A DNA stretch of 64,000 nucleotides from Sipunculus nudus (lineage: Eukaryota; Annelida; Sipuncula; Golfingiida; Sipunculidae): assembly GCA_026874595.1 (NCBI GenBank), contig CM049313.1:61736659-61800658 (forward strand). The letters are read 5' to 3'. Below the pieces are notes generated by a model. It did not search any database. It saw nothing but the letters and a program-made list of their open reading frames with translations, and had not been told where the DNA came from. This document shows positions 45,098 through 56,672 of this stretch, in pieces (the first letter of the stretch is position 1; each line of letters opens with the position of its first letter). A program made the position numbers and the translations under genes.

Positions 45098-46164
45098 AGT
45101 TTCCACACATATTTTGTAAATTGTACAGTCTAAGGCAGGATGACTTGGTTGATTGTAATGGTCAATGTATGTGTCTTGACCATTTCATTAGCGATTTCAA
45201 ATGCGGAAGGTAAGATGAATTCTATTGAAAATGTAAGTAAAATTTAATTTTTAATGTAGCAATGAAAACCAGCCAAGCTTAATATTTAAATTAACTTAAT
45301 CTGCAGCCAATTGGATATCCATGCAACATTTTATTTAAATTCTTTAAAAAAATGCAATAAATTGTTTTAACTGTGTACCAGAATGGTTAATTTTTTACTT
45401 TCATTTCAAGAGCTTGAAACTTTACCAGATGGCCAATTAGGAAGCAATGCAGAACATTTCATTGATGAAGAATCCTATGATATTTAGTTATTAACCTTGC
45501 AATACAGCATTATGCGATCTCATATTATTTCATGCTGCAAGTTATATGTCACATAGAGACGCAGAATAGCTTAAAGTTATGTTATATGTAAAAGTTGAAT
45601 AGAATTGAGTGAAACAGAAGATCATGATGCTTCGATCATATAAATATGAACATTATCTGAAATTTATAGGGCCACAAGTTATCTTATAGGTTTCTCATAT
45701 AAATATGAAGGATCTCCTAAATCACCGAGACAGGATTAATCACTGTGATACCTGGAATACATATAAAAGTATATGATGTTTAAAGAGATACAAGTTATCT
45801 CATCAAGGTGCAAGGTATCTATTTTTATAAGTACAGGTGCAGTTCAGCTCATTTAAAAGTGCAAGCTATCTTTTGTTTTGGCAAGACTATAATTAAGCTA
45901 TATAAACTCCTTGGTACTGGTGTCAATGCAATTTCATAGAATATTTCAAAGAAGATATATCCAAAAAAATGATCATGTTATTATACGACCTATTGTGAAT
46001 TTTATTACATGATCATAAATAAATATAGGGAAAAAGGCCCTATCTTTGACATTAAGGGTTATGGTTCTACCTATCATTGTGAGGGCAGGGGCCCGTTGGT
46101 GTGGCTGACATTTATCGATCAGTCATTTCAAGGTCAGAAGTTTGTCTGAGTGTTGAGCAGCAGC
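45098..46164. other. AT-rich DNA, then a GC-richer approach to 46165
   Basis: 45230-46080 is very AT-rich with no feature. From 46081 (GGGCAGGGGCCCGTTGGTGT) the composition rises towards the open segment at 46165. Confidence 0.4.
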
Positions 46165-46277
46165 ATGCAGCTAGTGGCAGGAGATAATAACGTCCAGGCC
46201 GCATTATTAATGATTGATGTTGTAGAAACGCACTTGGTCCCCGCCGGAAGCTCGTTTCGGTTCAATTTGATTGGCAG
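46165..46277 (+). CDS. possible first exon or conserved element, uncertain
   Basis: An ATG at 46165 opens 37 codons (MQLVAGDNNVQAALLMIDVV at the start) plus two bases, ending at TTGGCAG|GTATAG, a fair donor. The stretch is richer in GC and CpG than its flanks. Its phase-2 end equals that of the 18193 exon, which would suit an alternative first exon, but the proposed exon 2 at 32496 lies upstream of it and would have to be skipped. An equally good reading is a conserved non-coding element: ATTATTAATGATTGATG contains homeodomain and Pbx/Hox-like sites (TGATTGAT). Too short to decide by eye. Confidence 0.25.
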
Positions 46278-46563
46278 GTATAGGTTAATGAAAGGTACAT
46301 CTTATGATGAGTCAGTCCATTAACAACACAGACCGTATTGTAATCATTAGTACATACACATGAATTAGAAGGTATGTCTGTAAGATCTGCATATTCAAGA
46401 GGACACTGTTTGTATATTAAGAATTTACTGTCAGACAGTTTTAAAGTTCAGGGGTAACTGTTAGCTTGGTCATGCTTTAAATATATAATATCTCCAAAGT
46501 TTTGAAAATTCTTATGGTGCTCTTTTAATTAAGATCAGATTTTGTAGATTTTAAGTTAATTTT

Positions 46564-48892
46564 TAGCTCAGCTGACTGTAAGTCATCTGAGCTATAGTCG
46601 TGGTCCATTGTCCGTTGTCCATCTGTCTGTCCGTCTGTCCATCCATCCGTCTGTCCGTCCGTAGATGTGGCACGTTTTGAAACCGTAAGACCTTGTATTC
46701 CAAAATTCAGCATAATGTTAGATGTCCCCAAGATCTCCTACCAAGCGGAAAACTGGGTCTTTGCGACTTAATATAACTTTTATTAATCAAAATTAAATTT
46801 TATACCCAAAATTAGATCAAAATCTTTAAAAAATTTTTAAAATATTAACAAAAATAAAAAATTGGTACCTTAAATTTTGCCCAACTTTGACCATGGCACG
46901 TTTTTTCCCTGTAAGTACTGTGAATTTAATTTTCACAGCATGTTTTTGTTAGCATTTTGTCTGTTAACACCAAAAATTTGAAACCAGTTGATCAAAAACT
47001 GTAGATTTTATTTAAGTTTTCAAGCACCATGTAACATATTGTTTACATCAAGCTAGTGTTATGCAGTTTGCAAGAGCTCAGCTCCCCAGCTTCAGCTCTC
47101 AGTTCCTAAAATTTGGCATACAATAAGATGTCTCCAAAATCCCCTACCATGCCAAGAATTTGGTCACTAGGACTTAATACCTTCGAGATATTTATGACAA
47201 ACTTCATTTTTCCATTAAAAACCCGTTGTTACACTTCAAGACTGCCTAATATCAAAACCACTGGTCTGACTTTAATCATATAATATACATATTTTTCTGT
47301 ACATTCTCCATGCACATGCCAGAAATGATGTCAGTATTGCATAATTGTTTTAAGTTATGGGCCCAAACAAAATGCACTTTGTAAAAAAATCAAGAAATAT
47401 ATTTACTCCTTTAACAAGAGGATTGCTGAAGCTAGAGATTCATTGTCAGGGATGTAACATTATTTTATCAAGATTCAATTGAATACCCAAACTTAGTTCT
47501 GAAAAGTTATTAGTATAAATATAAAATTAGTACCTTAAATTTTGCCCAACTTTGACCATGGCACGTTTGTTTCCTGTGAGCACTGTTGATATAATTTTCA
47601 TATCATGCACACAAGGATTTCAGCTTTTTAGTTTAGAAAGCTGAAAGAAATTGGCCAAAAATTGTAGCTTTTATTAATGTTTTTATGAGACCATGTCAGA
47701 CCTTAGCTCTCCCTTGCCCCTTTTGAGTCACCTGTATGTTGACCTCTCATCAAATTATGCACACTTGACGTGAGGCATACACTGGGGCAGCCAGGCAGCT
47801 TATGGCCAGCCACAGTTGATCCAGGTGTCTAAACCAACTCATCTAGTAGTTTTAACTAACAATAAACAAGAAATTAATAAATTTTTGATGGTTTTTAATA
47901 ACAAATTAAAGAAAAATAGAAAAGAAATTTGTTAGTTGATAATTACAGGAAATTAACTTGCAGTTACTGATGATATAAGAATCTTGTATCGATTGATAGA
48001 ATGTCACATATTCCAAATAACACCATGCAGTCACCTATGGTATTTTTCAGTTCAATTTTAATGATAAAAAAATAAATCATATTATTCATCACTAATCATT
48101 AGGGATCATATGAAGGAAATTAATGATAGACAAAGATGCAGTTGATAATATTAATCTAGATTCCTGCTGTCTAGTGTGTACACTGATGTGAAATTAGTCC
48201 AAAATGAATATATTACATTTATTTTTTTTAATATGAATAAAAGCCACCAAACCAGGTACTTATGATCATTATTTAAATGTGTGAATTTTGTATATTCTGG
48301 ATTCTCAACATCAGTGTTTGGTGAAAACTGAATAAATACCAGACATGGTGCAAATACTTTGCAAATGTATTTGAATACGAATATGAATATGTACTCCATT
48401 ATAAAATTTCTTGCATAAGAATGGGAATTCAGGTAAAATGAAAGTATATGAATACCAGTGCAAAAACTGTTTTTTTTTTATTCATGAATGCATTCATGAA
48501 TATATTCTTTGATATTATTTTAATAAACATTTCAGTTGTATTTTATTTTAAAAAATCATATGATTCTCTTATTATTTTTAATAAAAATTGTATTTGGGAC
48601 AATTTGCTATTATTTTCAATAAATAGTTTAACTCTTATATTATATGTTCTGCTTATAAGTTATATGGCCAAGTCAAAATCTGTGTGACAATAGCACTCCA
48701 TTTAAAATAAATGAAATCAATCCTCTTCCGTCTCCAAAGATACTATCAAAATCATACATAAGCTAAACACCCACAACTCAAAATACAGCTTATATTTATT
48801 TATACACAAAACAAGCATGTGCCTCATTTCTAAATCATATTTTTTTATCATATATAACAGCTGAGCGCCATGACCCATGGGTCCCTTGTTTT
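46564..48892 (+). mobile_element. element D, copy 1: large hairpin-ended repeat
   Basis: The left end TTTTTAGCTCAGCTGACTGT holds GCTCAGCTG (46566-46574). The right end has CAGCTGAGC (48858-48866), a 9-bp subterminal inverted repeat, then the perfect palindrome GACCCATGGGTC (48872-48883) and CCTTGTTT. A GTCC/GTCTGTCC microsatellite (46612-46663) sits just inside the left end. The body contains two diverged direct repeats carrying GCCCAACTTTGACCATGGCA. Relative to the copy at 59474 about 280 bp is missing after CTTTGCGACTT (46768). No protein is encoded; ORFs at 46525, 48151 and 48448 are chance. Same architecture as elements B and C. Confidence 0.75.
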
Positions 48893-49123
48893 ATGAGAAA
48901 GATGAAAATAACTCATACCAACTGCAATCAAGCTGTCATATGATAATTGCACTCAGAAAAAAGTCTCAAAATGCTGTGTAAGGCTGTTAAAGTCTTCACA
49001 AATCTGGAGCAAAAATTAATTGACAAGTTATGTGACCTTCTATAAGGTCTTAAAGAAGATAAATCAAGATGGGTAAAGATTTACTAACATAGTTGTCACG
49101 ATACGCTTGATATCTAAGAAAAA

Positions 49124-49562
49124 CCGGCTTCTGTGGCACAAGGGTAAGACCGCAGGACTCAAAGCCGGGAGAACGTGGGTTCGAATCTCAGCCAAGGCGG
49201 TGAGGTTTTTCACGGACGGCCCCCACCCAGGGTGAGAGCTCTGCAGGCTTAATGGGAAGGCTGTGCCCCACAGCCATGTATCACTCACATACGAGTTTGT
49301 CTTTGGGGGGGGGGGTTCCTTGGTGTTATGACCCAGCAATGGGGATGATAACACACCCAGGACCCGCAGGTGCAGTAGACACAGGGCCTGGGTGACACCA
49401 GGATACAAAAAAAAATGATAGGAAGCGAGTGCTACGGCCCTGTCAAGTAGTCCCAAACCAAAATTGAAACTGCAGATGTACATACTTAGGTTAAGATTTA
49501 GATAAGTTAGTATTAAAAATGGAGGCGGTTACCTCCAACAAAAAAATTAAAAAAAAAAAAAA
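49124..49562 (+). mobile_element. tRNA-headed SINE, copy 4 (full length)
   Basis: The head CCGGCTTCTGTGGCACAAGG and GGTTCGAATCTCAGCC carry box A-like and intact box B promoter sequence. The body matches the other copies and includes a run of 10-11 G near 49306. The 3' end is AAATGGAGGCGGTTACCTCC followed by an A-rich tail ending near 49562. At about 440 bp it is the longest copy. The 139-codon minus-strand ORF (49064-49483) is antisense to the SINE and not a gene. Confidence 0.88.
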
Positions 49563-52442
49563 TCCCTTCATCCAACCTCTTTTGGCCCTATAGGTGCTAA
49601 ACTGGCCAAGTAATGCACAGATGTGGTATGTCTGTGCATCTGATGCAAGTAATCTATTGTTTACACACACAGCAGCACCTTGGGATCAGCTACATCATGG
49701 CTCATACAAACAAACTTTAAAACGACAAATTAGCCTTTGAAAATGATGATGTATTATATACCAAAGCCACTTATCCTTTTGAAACACCAGGTTATGAAAA
49801 TAGCGTTCAGCTTGAACTGTCATGAATAAGATTTCAGATACAAGGTTTACTAGAGGATATGAACTAAATACAATGAAAAAAACATGCACATGAGGGGTAC
49901 AGCTGATATTTATACAATTTGAGAATGATTCTTTAAGGTCTAGAAATACCATGCAGTTATACAAATCCCAGTGGATGAAAAATCCTATTGACAGTGCCAG
50001 TAAGTGTGACTAGGGAGGCTGTGACGCTGGTCTCAAATAAAATCTAATATGTCTGCTACATTAGCTCCGTTTCACACTGTTATCATCCGTTGTCTTGCTG
50101 ATGCTCCAAAAATGTATAAAGCTCCTATGCACTCACTGTTATTATGTTCAATAAAATTTCCCCTGTAGAAATCTAGGTCAGCTCTTGAGGAATGAATCTG
50201 CAGATTCATGTAGTAGCTGTCAGTTTCATCTTCTCCTGTTAACTTTTAAATCAGTCTATGGTGGTACAGATGTGGAATTGAGGTCTCGGGTTAACTGAGG
50301 TTGAAGCTGAAGTTGAAGACTAGGTCAGTGTCTGTTTATCCATGCTCTTAAAAAGCTTGTCTGAATCTGCACCATGGCTGTATTTATGGAACCTTATATC
50401 AAGTAAAACATTTAATGCTCAGTCAGTGAGTGCCAAGCCTGTTCAGTGATTTTTAGCAAGCCTTGGAAGGCTAGAGTTAATTTGCTTCAGCACATTGGTT
50501 GAAGCTCATTACTTTGAGCTTGACACGTTTGTAAGAAATCTACTCTCTGGTATATAATTGTATTTTATCCAGAGTTTGTGATTCTTTGTTTTCCATTATT
50601 TCCAAAAGATGTGCTTTATTTTACTTTACCAAGTATTAAGGCTGCAACATGTTTTTGTCTGCTGAAGTTACAGGGCCATATTGAAAAATAATATATTGAC
50701 TACACAAGAACTATATCCAGAATAACTCTGTTTCTAATTCCTTCAATGGTATGGTGCCACTCTCAAGGCTTTGGCAGTAGCATTATGTAGACAAGCTGAT
50801 CAGTGTTGTTAATTATCACACTGTGTATATCAGTAATTGAAATATTGTCATGGCCTGTACATTATAATTACTTACAAGGTTGGTTCTAGACAGTGCATGC
50901 AGTGAGACAGGTTATTTTACATACTTGGCTAATTCAGTTGATCCAAAACCTCTGGTACTGAGAGTATGTCTTAAAATATATGTTTTAATCATATTGAGAG
51001 TAACTGTACCATAAAATACTGCACATCATAAGTAAAGGTGAACCAGCGTAACCATAGTGTTCACAAATAGCTAATTAGGCCTCTGGATTGCCAAAGGGTC
51101 TTCAATTCAATTCCACTATCAATTAATCTCTTTGATTTGAATCTGAATTTTATCATGGAATCTAATCAAATAGGTTAAAATGGGATTCACCTATCAAACT
51201 CTGCAATAGATCTGATATTTTTTTAAGTTCAGGTCGTAAATCACATGGGTCGAAAAGAAATATAGCGTTAAATTAATCATTAACTGTCCAAAAAAAAAAA
51301 TGCAAAGCCTTCAAAATAAAGTAATTGTACTGGAAAGGGGCATCCTGCAGTTGTAATCTGTGTAATACTTTATCTTATGTAGTCAAAATCAACATACTTC
51401 TTTGCCGTATGGCTTTTCCAATTTATGTCACTTAAATCATACCTTATTGTGATTTTTTTTTCAATATGAACTTAAAACTATAATTGATAGGATTCTAATC
51501 TAATGTTATTCGCATTCATACAACTTCATGCGTAATCTTGATCTTTAAAACTGATCAGACTTGTGATACTTATTTTATGTATATTAACATATTTTATTAT
51601 TATTTTAATATATTAAACTATTTAACTTTAAATTATGTATGATTGGCGTGTCGTCAGTCATAATAGCGTATGTCTAATTTTGTTTTTATTTGTCAAAACC
51701 GACATGAAATAAAATTTTTGTATTGCATAAGAAATTGGCCCTAGACCCCCGACCAAATTTCCTAAAATTTGTTTTTATTTAAAGAAAAGCTTGTCTCCCA
51801 TGCTTTTGGAAAACGGCGCTCTACTGTATAACTAATTAATCGAATATAAAGGCTGGTCTTGTGCAAGAAGCTGTGAAATTGTTGGGGTTACATTGCTCAC
51901 TGCAAAATCCTTGAGTACATATTTTCTGTGACACAAGAGTGGCTGGACATGTGAGCTGGGTGTGGCTTTGATGATAATTATGTTACCTGGCAGTTAGTGT
52001 ACATACACTCTGTAGGTGACCATGCCAAGCTCAGGTGAGTTTACAATCGCTGTCATCACTTTGATTCATACTTCAAAGTATATAAGTAAAATTTCTTAGA
52101 ACTTTAATTTCTGTAAAATTAAATAATGTAGGTCATATTATTTCTCATGAAATATGATGAAGTTCATCATTGTAATGTCTTTCATTTGTGACAAAAATGG
52201 ACTGGTTGAATTTTAAAGCATTTCCTTATAATTTGTAAACTGAGATATTTCAACTGGTACTTTTTTCAGTATCATCACTATAAATATATGTAATATTTAT
52301 ATACATGAATCATCATAAGTAGCTACAGTAAATGTTTCTATGTTGTCGTAAGTCTGACAAAAACTAAATCTTGAATTGATTTGGAATCTATTCTCATCTG
52401 TTGACAGGTACAAAATAGATGGAATAACATCTTTTAAGAGAT

Positions 52443-52445
<3 letters not shown>
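49563..52445. other. no feature recognised
   Basis: About 2.9 kb of AT-rich DNA without a credible ORF, array or known repeat. Confidence 0.45.
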
Positions 52446-52496
<51 letters not shown>

Positions 52497-52520
52497 CCTA
52501 TTATTATATATATATATATC
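52446..52520. repeat. (TA)n microsatellite, interrupted
   Basis: TA tract at 52446-52493, interrupted by TTATCCTATTAT, then a shorter TA run to 52520. Confidence 0.95.
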
Positions 52521-53144
52521 CTGTGTGATCTCTACAGGTGGTAGTCTGTGGAAGTCATACACATTATCATTAATACTTTATATAAGGTATTAACTGTAAA
52601 CTTGCACATATTACATGTGATAAAATACTTGTGTTTTAAATTGTATGTCAATGACTTTGTTATAACCAGTTTGCACCACTCTGACCTTACCTGTTACCAA
52701 TATGGGAGGTATTGTAACCAATTTATCATGCCTGGTTCACTGTTATATAATCATAGCCAGGTCATGTGAAAGGTTTAAAGCTGTAGCATCAAGAGAGTTG
52801 ATCCATATAGTGTAGGCTCAAGTGGGTAAAGCTCTTTAGCAGCTAGTTATGTAACCATTATGTAAGGTCAATAACAAAGGACTTTTTCTAATTACTGTGT
52901 TGTGGCTAAACACAGAAAGGGTGGCCTAGAGACTTTTGTTTACCTGGTGTATACAAACTATATCACACCAAGGTGTATTACCTTAGCACATACAAATTAG
53001 ATGCCAGTGTTCATTTCCAGATACTCTCACTCTCAGACAGACATGTTTCACTCTCACTCATCTCCCAACATCAGGTAGGAATGTGTCAGGTCATAGTGAT
53101 TTTATGCTGTTGATTAAATATTCATGGTATCTAGCTAGGGACTT
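52521..53144. other. no feature recognised
   Basis: AT-rich; the 73-codon ORF at 52548-52769 has no motif. Confidence 0.45.
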
Positions 53145-54130
53145 ATAAAAAGATAAGATAAGATATTTTTATTTCAGGTAAAAAACATATAAAAAGTATA
53201 CAATAAAAAGATGGATTAACATCAAGAACCATACCTTCATGTATGCAAACCATCACACCTGGTTTGGTGTGTACAAGTTTGCCAGGTAGACCATAGGACG
53301 CCAGACTTGTTAGTATTGTTTTTATATAAATACTTAATAAATATGTTTGAGCTATTTACCAGTCTACACATAAATCTATAAATATTTTTTGGTATTACCA
53401 TACAAAGTTATCTAGTCCATTAACAACATACATTGCTTTAGCACTATCCATTCTAGAAAAGTTAAGAAACCGTCTGAGTACATAATTACAACCAATCCTG
53501 ATATTTCTGTACATCTGTTTTGAATAAATACACCACAGTGTGACATTATAAAAAATTGAACAGTCTGGTCCATTAACAACATACATTGCTTTAGCACTAT
53601 CCATTCTAGAAAAGTTAAGAAACCGTCTGAGTACATAATTACAACCAATCCTGATATTACTGTACATCTGTTTTGAATAAATACACCACAGTGTGACATT
53701 ATAAAAAATTGAACAGTATGCTTGGTACATGGATGCAAGGGCGGGCAGTGAATATTTACTAAATTTACGCAAAAGAATATTACTTTGTGCATATAAACTG
53801 CTCAACTGCTTTAACATATCTTCATGATCTTGCATAGTATTTGAATTACAACACCTTAATATTTCACTTTTGACACAAACTTAATTTCCAAGCCTCCTAA
53901 TGTCACCTTTGGACAGACAAGATTGTATAACCTTTTGGTCTAATCACCAAACATTCTGTTTTCTGAGGATTATACATAATATCACAAAAAATACCATAGC
54001 TTTGACAAATGTCCAATAGATTCTGTAGTCCCTTTGCACTTGGGGCAATAAGGCAAAGGTCATCTGCATAAAAGATATGAATTATAACACTTATTATACC
54101 TAAAAATAACTTGAGGTTTATTGTTCATAA
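53145..54130 (-). pseudogene. 5'-truncated LINE fragment (reverse transcriptase C-terminus)
   Basis: Read on the minus strand, the first frame gives GIISVIIHIFYADDLCLIAP then SAKGLQNLLDICQSYGI. FYADD (54059-54073) is the catalytic motif of reverse transcriptase, and NPQKTECLVIRPK fits the segment that follows in non-LTR elements. After a stop and a frame change, another frame carries DMLKQLSSLYAQSNILLRKF, AYCSIFYNVTLWCIYSKQMY and NIRIGCNYVLRRFLNFSRMD, typical of the RT thumb/C-terminal region of jockey/CR1-group LINEs (assignment from family knowledge). Nothing coding lies upstream of 54130, as expected of a 5'-truncated insertion. The 3' tail on this strand ends in ATATCTTATCTTATC-type repeats near 53145-53175. 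Stops and frameshifts make it non-functional. An in-frame 153-bp internal duplication is annotated separately. Confidence 0.85.
53416..53721 (-). repeat. 153-bp in-frame tandem duplication inside the LINE fragment
   Basis: TCCATTAACAACATACATTG occurs at 53416 and 53569, exactly 153 bp (51 codons) apart. The two copies differ at very few positions, and the 51 residues from CSIFYNVTLW to YVVNG are encoded twice without breaking the frame. Confidence 0.92.
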
Positions 54131-55733
54131 GTAATACTTACAAAGAAATGACTGGTTAAGTTCATATAATTATACTGATTGAAAACGTGCTCAGCTGATG
54201 TACACAGTCAAATTTTTGTGCCTTGCATCTCCAATCCAGTCACCCCCAAGATCAGATGTTCTGCCAGTGGCCATGGATACAGATTACTTTTAAAGTCCAG
54301 AAAAAAAATATCAGATCTTATAAGATTATATATTAGACCACTCACATATTGACTGTTTGTGATTTATAATTTACAATAATTTGATTCAAATTATGATAAA
54401 ATTATTATGACGGTCAGGTTTGAGTAGGGACAGATTTGGATGGAATTTTAACACCCAAGAAACAAATTGTAAAATCTAGATCATCATAAAATATTTAAGG
54501 ATTCTTTACTATTATGAGACAGCAGTAGTTCATTTGTCCTGACCAAAGGTGAGAATGTCATCATTAACAATTTGAGACTTTATATTAATATATAATATTT
54601 TCATAGTAATATTAGCTTAATTTAAAAAAGTATTGAAATAAAATGCGATATGGCCATAATTCTTTTATTATATACCAGTAACCCCCTTTGATTATTTAAA
54701 TCAGTACTTTTAATATTTTTATTGAAAACTTGTTCCGTTACCATGGTAACAAAAAACCTCAACAGGGTGAAATTTTGTCACAAGAACAGTCAGAATTAAA
54801 AGTTTGACCTTTGACCTCCAAGAGGTATCATTCGGGAAATATGGTCCAGTGTTTTAGTGATGATATTGCCAACATTGAACATTTCCCTTCACAATCTCAA
54901 ATACATAGGTTAATTAGTTATATTTTTCCTGAATTCCACAGTCACATAGTATGATATTATGGTTCTCATCACTGGATCAGCGTGAATCAAGCCTTGGAAG
55001 CTTTTTCTTCAACAGACCTTAAGTGCAGACACCTTCAAATTAAACAACAATATGTTGCCAGTCATAACTATTCATATCTCTCTATTCCACTAATAGTGGC
55101 AATCAAGTATTTAACAAAATTAAGACAGGCTACAAAATAATTTTATACTTTACTTTAGAAATTGCCTTGTGTCTAACTACATGGTTCATCTCAGCAAAAA
55201 TATAAATAAGTATAAATTCAGTAATATGAATTGATTACAATAAAAAGTTGTATTAGTGTTATGAGCCATGCAAAAATGACAAAGACACCTACCGGTAACT
55301 TGAAGTTAGGTGTCACGAGAGAAGTAATTTCTGTAATTTTTCCCCTGTCGACACATCCCAAGGGGTTAACTAATATTTTTGAAACCTTAAAGGTGAATTC
55401 CTGAATGAAGTAAATGTTTCCCCCATATGCATGCACTTGTGTGACCAAATTGGAGAAGCCTTTGATCAAGCAGGCAGAGCTGACCTATGATGTAGCCATG
55501 ACACATTTTGATCTCTCAGCTTGAATTCAGGTAGTTCCTATATTAATGTACTAAACAGCAAAATTTGATCAAGATGCTGGTAAATATCCCAGGTTCAATG
55601 GTCAATCCAACATTTTTAAAGGGGTTTGCAGTATGATCTTGGTGCTTTCTAGTTATGGAATAGTCTCCTTTATTACAGAAATGATGGATCATTGATGAAA
55701 CTACCCTTAAAATATGATTATATACAGACTATA
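54131..55733. other. no feature recognised
   Basis: AT-rich. A phrase AGTTTGACCTTTGACCTCCA near 54801 resembles core text of the hairpin-ended elements and may be a relic. Confidence 0.4.
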
Positions 55734-55915
55734 TACTGTGAAACCTGTGTTATGAGACCACCCATGGGACTGCCCAAAAGTGATCTTAAATCACAGGTTG
55801 TCTAATAAGACAGGTCAGTTATAACCAATGTGAATGTTTGTGGTTCACTCAAGGGTGGTCTTAATAGACAGGTGGTCTTATAAGACAGGTGGTCTTTCAG
55901 ACAGGCTCCACTGTA
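55734..55915 (+). mobile_element. MITE family 1, copy 2
   Basis: The termini TACTGTGAAACCTGT and (reverse complement of the right end) TACAGTGGAGCCTGT match at 12 of 15 positions. The interior shows ATGAGACCACCCATGGGACT and repeated ACAGGTGGTCTTATAAGACA. It is related to the copy at 43435. Size about 180 bp. Confidence 0.75.
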
Positions 55916-56442
55916 CCTGCTCAGAATGTGGTGAAGGGATGCAGAGCCCTGTCTGATACAACCTCGCCTTGACCGAGTCCCTTTGGGTACATTGGCTTCG
56001 TTATGAATGCTGACCATTTGACCACAGTGATGGTCTCTGAAGCTTACCGATTGTCCAGCTAAATAAGATGAGGGATCCTTGAGACCGAGTCTTTACAACA
56101 GATGTGAGGAATAAAGGCTGAGCAAATCTAATAGATCGTAAGGAACAGAAGGTTTACACGGCTGCTGTCTAGACGAGGGATTGGTACTGGTCATCTGGCC
56201 TCATTTGTCAGTGGCTGGTCAGGGAATTACGGTGAAATTTTGACTCAAATTTTGTTTTAAAGTCCTGAACTGTGGCAGCTTCCTGTCTGGGCTTCCTTAG
56301 TGAAAGAGATGTAATTCCTTTTGATAATCTGATTTATGTGCATTTGGTGACACCTGGCTGGATTAATTAGTTAGAGACTTCATCTGCTGATGTGTCCAGG
56401 ATAGGAATATCCTTGAAGGAACTAATAAGTAAGGAAAAAAAT
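55916..56442. other. moderately GC-rich, no gene recognised
   Basis: 55925-56240 is richer in GC than the surroundings, but no frame has both a splice context and protein-like sequence. Possibly regulatory or an unrecognised repeat. Confidence 0.35.
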
Positions 56443-56672
56443 AAAAGGTATGGTTCACAGGTACCGCCCGTGTCAATTTTAACCCCCGGCATAAAAAATT
56501 TTTACTTTATTTTCATCCTTTGTTATGTTGTGCTTTTACCTGTTTAGCAAAAAATATCTGTTATTTTTATGCTTTTGCCTGATCTAATGACATACAAAAA
56601 AATACAAAAAAGGAAAAAAAAAATATCGCCCACACTTATTTCTGAAAAAAATGCCTGAGAACCATACTTTTT
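56443..56672 (+). mobile_element. MITE family 3, copy 2
   Basis: The left end AAAAGGTATGGTTCACAGG and the right end ATGCCTGAGAACCATACTTT are inverted repeats with one or two mismatches. The interior contains ACCGCCCGTGTCAATTTTAA and ACCTGTTTAGCAAAAA, shared with the copy at 63321. Confidence 0.82.

Noticed and set aside
49064-49483. 139-codon minus-strand ORF
   Set aside because: Antisense translation of SINE copy 4.
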